Positions 46,301 to 56,900 of a stretch of DNA of 64,000 nt are shown in pieces. Below the pieces are notes generated by a model. The model saw nothing but the letters and a program-made list of their open reading frames with translations, did not search any database and had not been told where the DNA came from. How positions within the stretch are numbered: position 1 is the stretch's first letter; every line of letters begins with the position of its first letter. The translations under genes and the position numbers were made by a program. This DNA is from Xanthostigma xanthostigma (lineage: Eukaryota; Arthropoda; Insecta; Raphidioptera; Raphidiidae), in assembly GCA_963575645.1 (NCBI GenBank), contig OY754467.1, forward strand, positions 39,863,108-39,927,107, written 5' to 3'.

Positions 46301-49300
46301 AAATAATTTGAATGACCTTGTGTTGTAGGTTGCGGAATTCGTCTTAAAATCGCTAATAATGTCATCGAAAAAAAATACATGGTTTCGTTTAAAAAAGTCA
46401 AGTTGACCTTGACGTAGCTTCAGTGCCTCCACCGATAAAAAATAGGGGGTCCAGTATGACGACCTTCTTGAACACTAAAACTTTTGTCTGAAACATTTTT
46501 GGATATGATCAATAGTTTGAGTGCTATTGCTCTGTAACACTTTATGTGCCTCACCCTGTATAGAAAATTCTCGTGTCACAATTTTCGCCGCGCTAATCTC
46601 CGACACAATTGAACCGATTTTAATTAAATTTTGTAAATGTGTCTTGCTTGCTGCAACTTACGCTATAGGATAGTGTTTTTAAAATATTTTGTACAAAATT
46701 GCGGTGTTTTCTCAAAAAAACTGTTTTAGTATAACATTTAACGATATCTGTTAGAATTTACTCAAAGCTATTAGTTTAAGAGCATACAAAAAAAAACTGT
46801 TTTAGTAATAAGTAACGACATCTGTAACAATTCGCTCAAAGCTATTAGTTCAGAAGCAAAGCTGGTAGAATTTGCTCAAAGCTATTAGTTCAGACGTCGC
46901 GCCGGACCGAAAACTAAATACATTTTTCAGAATGATATCTATCGCACCCGGGTGAAACCGGGACGGACTGCTATAGTATGTATATAAAAAATCTCGCGTC
47001 ACGATGTTCGTCCGCGCTAATCTCCGAAAGCACTGAACCGATTTTAATTAAATTTTGTAACTGGTATTGCTTGGTTCAAATTATGCTATAGGATAGTTTT
47101 TATTAAATATTTTGTACAAAAATACGGTGTTTTGTGAAAATAAACTGTTTTAGTAACATGTAGCGACATCTCATAGTATTTACTCAAAGCTATTAGTTCA
47201 GAAGCAAATAAAAAAAAAAACTGTTTTAGTACCAAGTAGTGGACATCCTATCGAATACGCTCAAAGCTATTAGTTCAGAAGCAAATCTGGTAGAATTTAC
47301 TCAAAGCTATTAGTTCAGACGCCGGGCCGTAAACGAAATACATTGATGAAATATAATAGTGTTATTTGTCAGTTTGTTGACTTGTTTTTCATTTGTTTAT
47401 CCTAATTCGCGTAGAGTCTAGATATAAGTATTAAATCAACGAGCAATTTATTTATTTGCTGTGTACTTGCCATGAGAAAATCGTACCCAGTCGATCCGTA
47501 AATTCCGAGGGTGTAGTGCTTCAATTTAGTCAACTCTTCGAGCGACTGGAACGGCTTGCTATGCTTTTTTACAGCCAATAAACTGATAAGAGACGCAGCA
47601 TATGCTGCATATACCACAACTGACGACATATATATCGTAATGTAGACGATTCGGGCGGCCATATTGTCTGGCGGATTCTCAGTGCCTAAAAAAATTAGTT
47701 TTTTAATTATTTTTCAGTTAGTCACAGTGTTAAGTTAAGATATATCAACTTTTTTTACATCTTCTCCTCAGTGTTCTGGGACTATTTTTTTAACAGGCTG
47801 CCAGTAACGTTAAGACAAGAAAGAAATTTTAAAATATTCTGCAAAAATTTGAAAGAGTTTTTAATCATCAAATGTTTTTACAGTGTGAACGATTTTGTGT
47901 AACTATATTAATTACTATTACAACTGTAAATCTTTCTTGTATTTTTCTATTTTATTGTACTGACAATTCTTATCTGTAAATTGTATAGCTTGTAAGATGA
48001 TAAATATACTAAATCCAGTCAATTGGGCGACGCGACCATTCCAACATCAAAAATACTACGATGAAGGAAGGTTTTGGTTGAGGATCATAAATATATAAGC
48101 TTTACCAATGTTTCGCTAGTGGCCAACGTTTCGAAAAATTTATTTTCATCTTCAGGGCCTATGAACATGTATATGTTTATAATTTAGATCATAATATTAT
48201 ATCTAACAGTTACAATAAGTTTTTCTTTTTTAATTAGAGCTACTATATAAATCTATTACATACCTCAAGCTGGTCGAAAGGTGGTAAATTGTTAAAACAA
48301 CATACATGATCATATTATTATGGGTTACAAAAATATTAATATGAACATCTTATATTATAAAAAACTATTAAAATTATTAAACTTTTATAAAAATGTCACG
48401 CAGTAAAAATTTTTTTTTATTAATGAAATATTTGTCTGACAATATGTAGCCAAAAAGCACTTTCTGTGGACTGCTATTTGATACTGATCAATTTATGATT
48501 TACACATTTTCTCCAGATGGCTGGTGCTGATTGCTTGTTATGTATTATATATAATATTATGATCTAAATTATAAACATATATACATGTTCATAGGCCCTG
48601 AAGATGAAAATAAATTTTTCGAAACGTTGGCCACTAGCGAAACATTGGTAAAGCTTATTTATTTATGATCCTCAACCAAAACCTCCCTTCATCGTAACAT
48701 TCTATTGGATCAACACTACTTTATGCTGAAGACATCAAAAATACTGATATACAGTAAAGAAATAAAAGTAATTGGAAAAGTTTACCTTGTTGACAAAATG
48801 CACTGAAAAAGTCCAGTGTAATTTGCCCAAATGAGTTTTTATCAACTTCAATGCCATATTTGCGCCCGGCAAACTTCATCAACTGAATAACAATCGGCGA
48901 TATTATAATGGTTATAAGCAAACAAATCCAGATTCCGTATGTGTAAGGACTCAAGAAGGCGTTCCAATTCACTTCATTTGGATTTTGTTTTACCACTATC
49001 ACACCACTGCAACACGAATAGACTAATTATAATTAATCTATTCTTTACACAACCCTGCACAAAATCATAACTATAAAAATAAATACAGAATGATTTTTAA
49101 GTTGATTCTTTTTTTTAACAGCGCGTCTAGAAATCAAATAAGCGAACAAAGTCACTTTTTTATCAAAACTCAAAAAAAGAGGAACGGGCTTTCAAAGTTT
49201 TATTAAATTTTATCAAATTTTGTGGTCGGTCCTGGCGTTATGTTATGTCGCTATAGAAATATGTCATGTCATTATCAAGTATTCACTAAAATTGTACGAC

Positions 49301-52300
49301 GTTCTCCCTGTTTTGTTGGACATAAAAATGCGTGCGTCGTACCCATGCTTCTCTGTACATGCTTGTAGTAGCGATAAGGGCCTTCCACGAATTATTTGGG
49401 ATGCATTTCCGATTCATGCTGTCATTTCTTCGCGTGTGTTAACCAGGCTTTTGAATTAATAAAATAAAATTTAATTAAGCTGTGACAGGCTGTTTCTCTC
49501 TTATTTTTAAGTTTTGATAAAAAAGATTTAAAATATTTATCCGTCTATTTGATTTATACACGCTGAAGAAGAATTACCTTAAAAACCACCTGTGTAATTT
49601 ATCGCTATGATTTCATACAGGGTCGTGTAAAGAAGATCCTGGCTCGGAAGATCTGATTGACAATTCAATTAGTAAACAATATTTTAATGAAATTATTTAA
49701 TAGTCTTCTAGCGGTAAATATGACAGGCTCCTCGGTGGATTTTTAGTGTATTTGCCATAAGGCACTTACACTATTGGCGTCGGTGGGATGGTGGAATCTA
49801 GAGGTCGGACCAAATTTTATCGACGTTTCATAGCCTCCACACGTTGAAATCCATCACCGCACGAAGCCTATTTAAAATGGGCCTAATCGGGCCATATTAA
49901 GGATGGTATTTAGGGGTTGAAAAAAGTTTTCGGGCCCAAAATACCAAAAAAATTCTCAGAATCGTTTCAAAATTGAAATTTAACCCTTTAGTAATTATTA
50001 AAATGTGCTGATAAAATTTTAAAAAAATCGGCCCGACAGGACCGGACTTACAAATTTTATGAAAACACAAGTTTACTTATATAGATTTATATACTGAAGG
50101 GTGTATATATAATTTGGTACGTATGTTGAATTGGTATGTAGTATTGAAATTAAGTAAAAAATGTTGTTTTAAGGGGTGTATTAAGAGGTAATTTTTTTTA
50201 TTTTTATTTTGTCGCACTACGATCCGAGTTTTTTTTATTTATAGTGGGTACTTACGGCGTTATAATTATTGGCCAAGAGAAATCAACCTGCTCTATACGT
50301 TTGGGTGACATTGTTAATAATTGTAATCCAACATCAGCGCGACCAGATTCCACAACATTTATTAGTCCATCAAATGTATCAGTCAGTCTCGTATGCTTTC
50401 TCGTTGTTATAATTTCGTAACTGCAATTTTTTTATAATAATTATAGAAACTATACCCGTTTTCAATACACTATTCATACAATTCGGCCGTCGTATTTTTT
50501 TTACGGAAAAACTGTGTGTAAAGTGACCAGCCGTCCCGTTTTATCGGGATTTTTGATGATACGGCGTCCCGAAGGCTAGATGCTTACTCTATGGTACAAC
50601 TAGAATCTGTGAAAAACTTCAAACCAAAATTTTTGTGCAGGGTTGGATCTACATGGGGACCATGTATCAAGGCCATACAAAAATTGAATGATTATAAATT
50701 TTTAATTGGATGGAGAAATAGCGGCTATGGATCAATGAATGCTGTACTTTGTATAATTCATTTAATATATTATCTTACGTTTCGGCACATTGTTTATTGC
50801 CATCTTCAGAGATTCAAGTAATAAACTTGAAGAAACCCATGATTGTGTCTGATGGCAATAAACAATGTGCCGAAACGTAAGATAATATATTAAATGAATA
50901 ATACAAAGTACAGCATTCATTGATCCATAGCCGCTATTTCTCCATCCAATTATTTCGATTAAGGATCGCAAATCTCTACAAATTTTGTAGTAGAAGATAA
51001 TATATAAATTTTTAATATTTTTATTTTTTTCATTAATATAATGAGCACTCATCGTATAGTAAAAAATAGTTAAAACTGATGATTATCATTTTCATGAATG
51101 AATTTTGATAATTTTTTTAGAAGAATATTGTCAATATTTTGAGTGAATTTCGACAAATTTTTTAAACGAATTTTGACACATTTTTTGGTGAATATTGACA
51201 AATTTTTGTATAAATTTTGATGTAAATTTTGACATTTCTTTGAATGAATTTTGTCAATATCTTGGGTACACTTTTTTTATAATTTTTTCTTATTGAATTG
51301 TGACTATTTTGTGTAAATGTTTGGATGAATCTTGACAAATTTTTGTGTGAATTTTTGGTGGATATTTTTGGGCGAATGTTGACAACTTTTGACGAATTTG
51401 TCCCTTTGGATTTTAATAATCCTTAGACCCCGAAAAACTTATATATCCGCCCCTGACTCTGGTCTATAGTCAAAATTAAAGAAGGCGTAGGGATGCAATG
51501 TATCTATATCATGCATGCGTTATACTTACCTAAAGTTGTACATAGTTTTTAGTTCTTCCCAAACCCTATAAATTATCCCCGCTGTCATTGAATCGTTAGT
51601 GTCGACCGTAACGTAAGGTTTCATAGTAAAAGTTGTAACTGTTATTTTATTTTGTTGCAAATCGGCTCTGGTTGCGTAGATATCATCATTGATAAACGGT
51701 TCAAGAAAATCTTCATTCTGCTGACGCCATGTACCGTACCTGACGGTAAAAAAGATTTATGATTTCTTATTTGCACGTCCTTTTCACGGCACGTGGCATG
51801 CTGAAAAAATACGTGTGGCACTCGCGGACTGCCGCGGTAAAGCTATTGCATATTCTTTTTAGGTCTTTAAGTTTTTCTTCTCTATAAAACGAAAATAGCT
51901 AGGTATAAATAATAAGGTATAAATAGTGTAATTACACACCAAAACAATTATTCATTCAAAAAATTTGAACAAAAAGAACGATATTAAGGAGGTTGAGCCG
52001 TTTTACGAAGATAATGAAAAAAATCTGAAATAAAGTTTTTTTAATAGATTTTTTTATGTCAAAATTTTCTGTAAAAAATCCAAAATCATTAGGAGATTTA
52101 TAAAGTTAAAAATTAAAAAAAACTTTTACATGTAGTCTTATGGAAAATATGTCAAGCTAGCATGCAAACTGTTCATTTTAATTTTTTGCAAATAACCAAA
52201 TAATGTCAGCAGTTCCAAAAATTATCTATGTAAAACATCGATGTCTTACGCATATTTTAATATTTTTTCCAATTTAATTAGGAGACTTTTAATCAATAAA

Positions 52301-53903
52301 AAAAATTATTAAACCTTAGCACTTTTCGATTATGGACTTTTATTCTTGACAGATTTAACAATTTTAACTAAATTTTCAACTTTTTAATGATTTAATTTTA
52401 ATTTTTATTACTTCTAATTTCTTTTTTCAATTATTTACTGCAAAAAATATGTAAAATACAGATATTTATATAAATGTATTTTTTTAAACCTAACTTTGTA
52501 CAAAAAATACAAAAGTTAGTCCATTAACTATAAAGTACTGAAATAATTAATTAATATTAAAAAAAAATATTTATTTATGCCATTATGACAATAATTTATT
52601 GGTATCATCGACTTATAAACTATAAAAGTTCCCATTTAGAATTCGACTTACTTTTGATTGAGACTGTAACGGATCAACCTCCTTAAGAGTTTGATCATAG
52701 AATATCGCGCGATGTACATTTATATAGATATAATATCATATATACTTTCTCTGCACATAACCTAAATAATTTAGGTTATTTTTATAGCAGTATTATATAT
52801 AAATTCATTTATACACAAATAAAGATAGAATCAGTTATGAGCAGTTATGCAGTTATGAGCACACAAACACCGTGCCGAAGTCTGCCGAACTGAAACGACG
52901 TTAGACGATGTACGGCTGTCAACGCCGCACCGCTGTGCCGGTCGGACTGGGGGGTGTTAGGTTTTTTCATTACGTTCTTGATTCGGTCGCCGCGCTCGAA
53001 GCCCGCGATAGAAGCTATGCAATAGTTTAAAAAACTGCCATACCACAGCATATAGAAATACTGGCACATTCACTAGAACATAGTTTCTCAATCCGTGGTC
53101 CGCAGAGATTTTTGGGATGTAGTATTTTATGGATTTTTATTTGTTTGTTACTGTCTGTTTTAATATACTTAAATAATGTTATATCCGCATACGGTGTTGC
53201 AAAATTAATTGTTTTGAATAAAAAATCAATTATATAAATATTTATTATTTTATTCCAATGTTGATGGTCCGCAAAACATTTATGGATTTTTTGGTGGTTC
53301 GCGGATGTAAAAAGGTTGAGAAACTATGCACTAGAATGTCAGCAGTTTGATGTTGTCAGTCCATTTCTAAGACCTTGAGTACAGCCGCTGTTTAACCGAA
53401 GAAAGAAAGTCTGCCAAAATAATGTACATACGGTCCCTTATTTAAGGGAAACGGTATAAAACAAACGAAGAATCGATGCTGGTATAAATAAATGGGAAAT
53501 TTAATTCTACTGTTTCTTTCAGCTTAGCTGTCCCAATTATATTGATCACCTGACCGAGCGGTGTAGCGTGGTGGTGAGAGCACTAGACTCGCATTCGAGA
53601 GGTTCTTATCCCGGCGGGGGCAGATTAGGCTGGGACTTCTTCCTGGCGCCTCTCACCGAGATACGGTAATTCCTGTATCGGTCATCTTGTTGAGGTTTTC
53701 CATGGTTTCCCTCAATAATTCCAGATTCATATCGAGATGGTTCCTTATTCAAGGCCATGTCAAACTCTTATGCTCAAAATTTGCCTACGTTATCCTGTCA
53801 TAAAATTCCTTCATTCGCTCATTGCTATTAATTAAATGTAGAAAATAACGGGAAGTGTGATAGATGGAAAATAGTAATGGTGCGAATGGCGTCTGTTATG
53901 ACA

Positions 53904-53963
<60 letters not shown>

Positions 53964-56900
53964 TATTATTATTATACATTGACCACGTCCTGTTATGGAT
54001 TATCGTAATCATGGAGGATCGCAAGGAGTAGGTAAAGACAGAATGTTTACCTGACAACTGTTAAAGATGATGTAGGTGTTATACGATACGCTTCATGGAT
54101 TTTCACTAAATTGTTTTCTCGTAATGCTAACTTGATTCGACAATTAAATGGAATATTTACTTTTGCGAAATATTCTTCAGCCACAAACTCGGGATTTACA
54201 AGAACAACCCAATTGGTATAATCCAAAGTATAATTATTTTGGATACCTGAAACCTGTACAAAATTTAAAATTATGTTTGACTAAACGATCACTGATTTTT
54301 TCGATCTAAACATATCCAAGTTGAATTTGAAGAATAACTTCATTATAGATGTTGAAGTTAAAGAAAAAAACGGCTTTCGAAGCGGTGTATACTGATTTTT
54401 GCATGTATCAAAGTTTGAAACATATACAACGACGATATAGGCATTATGTTACTTCAAATCGATTAAAATCGTCATTGAAATTTTTATTTTGACGGTGCGG
54501 TCTGGGCATACACAATCCATACTAAAATCTTTGATTCACGTCTGATTAGAACTCTTCAATAAATAAAATTATCGACCAATTTTTCAGACAATATATTAAC
54601 AAAAAAATATATAATTAATACATTAACGTTTCAATCCGGATTTGGACCTTCTTCTAAAAAATATAAAAAATAATTAATATTTAGTTTCTAATTAGTGCTT
54701 TTATAAATTTATAAATATCAAAATATTGAAAAAACAATAATTTTGAACGAATTTTATAAAAACACTAATTAGAAACTAAATATTAATTATTTTTTATATT
54801 TTTTAGAAGAAGGTCCAAATCCGAATCGAAACGTTAATGGATAAATTATATATTTTTTTGTTAATATATTATCTGAAAAATTGGTCAATCATTTTATTTA
54901 TTGAACAATCCATACTAATATTATAAATGCGAAAGTAACTCTGTCTGTTTGTCTTTTACGCTTTCACTGCCAAACAGTTGGACCGATAATGATGAAATTT
55001 AATATGCAGATAATTTGGAGCTTGGGGAAGGGCATAGGCTATTTTTTTCAAAATTCAGCTCCTATGGGGATGAATTGGGGGTTTAATATTGTATGAAGCT
55101 TCACGCTTTCACAACCAGACCGCTAGGTCGATTGTGATGAAGTTTAATATGGAGATAGTTTTAACTCTAAGGAAGGACATAAATCATTTTTTTATCTATA
55201 TCTATATCTATATCTATATCTATATCTATATCTATATCTATATCTATATCTATATCTATATCTATATCTATATCTATATCTATATCTATATCTATATCTA
55301 TATCTATATCTATATCTATATCTATATCTATATCTATATCTATATCTATATCTATATCTATATCTATATCTATATCTATATCTATATCTATATCTATATC
55401 TATATCTATATCTAAATACCTTCTCATAGTGTTTAGCTCGTAGGACCAGTCCAATAGGACACTAAGGAAATATTTTTAAAGGAAAGTAAGAAAAACAATT
55501 TGATTGCAACAAAGTTAGAACTAGAATAATTTATTAAATGATAAAAATAAAAATGAAATAAAACAAATTGCATAATGGTAACATAAAAATTATATAAAAG
55601 TAACAAAGCATAATTTAACAAAAAGATTGATTCAAATAAAATTATTTATAGAAAAAAAATTAATTTAAACACCGTACACTGAGGTTAAAAGTGGATGTTG
55701 CGCTTTATGCGCCTAAATTGTGTACTAATGGTACAGGTTTGCAAGTTTCTCATCTGGGTCGAAATATTGTTAGGGCTAATATAATTGGTGGCAAATCTAA
55801 AGGAGACAGTGCTTTAATACCACAAATACTAATTATTCCAACGGATTTGCCTTTTCAATTTAAAAGATTACAATTTCCATTGAAAACTGCTTTCGGGATA
55901 ACTATAAACAAATCTTCAGGTAACTGGCATTTCATTTAGAAAAAACATGTTTTTCGTACGGCCAGCTATTTATGGGTTGCTTATGCGTATCAAATTCGCA
56001 AAATTTTAAGTTTTTGCAAAAGATGGGCTTAAATAAGAGTCTTGCTTGAATTAATCAATTATATCAAATATACACACTGTTTCAACGCGAACGAAGTCGC
56101 GGGTAAAAGTTTTTTATATATAACTAGCAGTCCCGTCCGGCTTCACCCGGGAAGGGAGGGACATGAGTACGTACATTCATCTTAGTTTACCGACATGAAT
56201 GCTGTGTCCAAATTTCATGATGATCGGAGCTACCGTTCAGAAGTTTTTGTCGATAAAAAGCAGTATTTATACTTTTTTTAAGTAATAAATTTCTTTGAAA
56301 TCAATAATTATACAGTAATTAATAAAATATAGTAAATATTTAATTGAAAACACTGTAGGATAATTATTTTTATATAGGTACTTACAGTTATAACAGTTTT
56401 CAAATGAGCTATTAATTAGATTTACTTAATTTTAATTAAAATAAATTTAAATGTAAGCCTTACAAGAAAGCAATGTAGATAATAAAAAAAATTAAAAATA
56501 TATTTGCCCATCGCGGGGCTCAAACCCATGACCCTGATATTAACAGTCGCATGCTCTACCGACTGACCCAGCTGGGCTTGTGAATGTACGACCTAATCTA
56601 TACTAATATATAAAGCTGAAGAGTTTGTTTGCTTGTTTGTTTGTTTGGTTGAACGCGCTAATCTCAGAAACTACTGGTTCGAATTGAAAAATTTTTTTTT
56701 GTTGGATAGCCCATTTATCGAGGAAGGCTATAGGATATATAATATCACGCTACGACGAATTGGAGCGGAACATCAATGAAAAATGTTGCAAGATGTATCT
56801 CAAAATTAGTTCGTCCGACAAATATTATCAGGTGAAATGCCTTAACTAAATATTGCAATATAAGCGCCTCACATTCACAAGCCCGGATAGCTCAGTCGGT

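Larger units (their letters stand above)
54909..56115 (+). mobile_element. Helitron-like element with helicase remnant
   Basis: Starts near TCCATACTAATATTATAAAT with GCGAAAGTAACTCTGTCTG, contains the hexamer array (55192-55413) and a RepHel C-terminal fragment (55691-55939), and ends near CAACGCGAACGAAGTCGCGG followed by GTAAAAG. This start/end combination is common among insect Helitrons. A 14-bp duplication from the adjacent fold-back element overlaps its 5' end. Confidence 0.6.

Noticed and set aside
50591..51052. ORFs on both strands containing GWRNSGYGSMNAVLCIIHLI
   Set aside because: The same peptide appears on both strands because the sequence is a palindromic element; not a gene.
55089..55454. 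Open frames reading Tyr-Ile or Asp-Ile repeats on both strands
   Set aside because: They are translations of the TATATC hexamer array and have no independent coding evidence.
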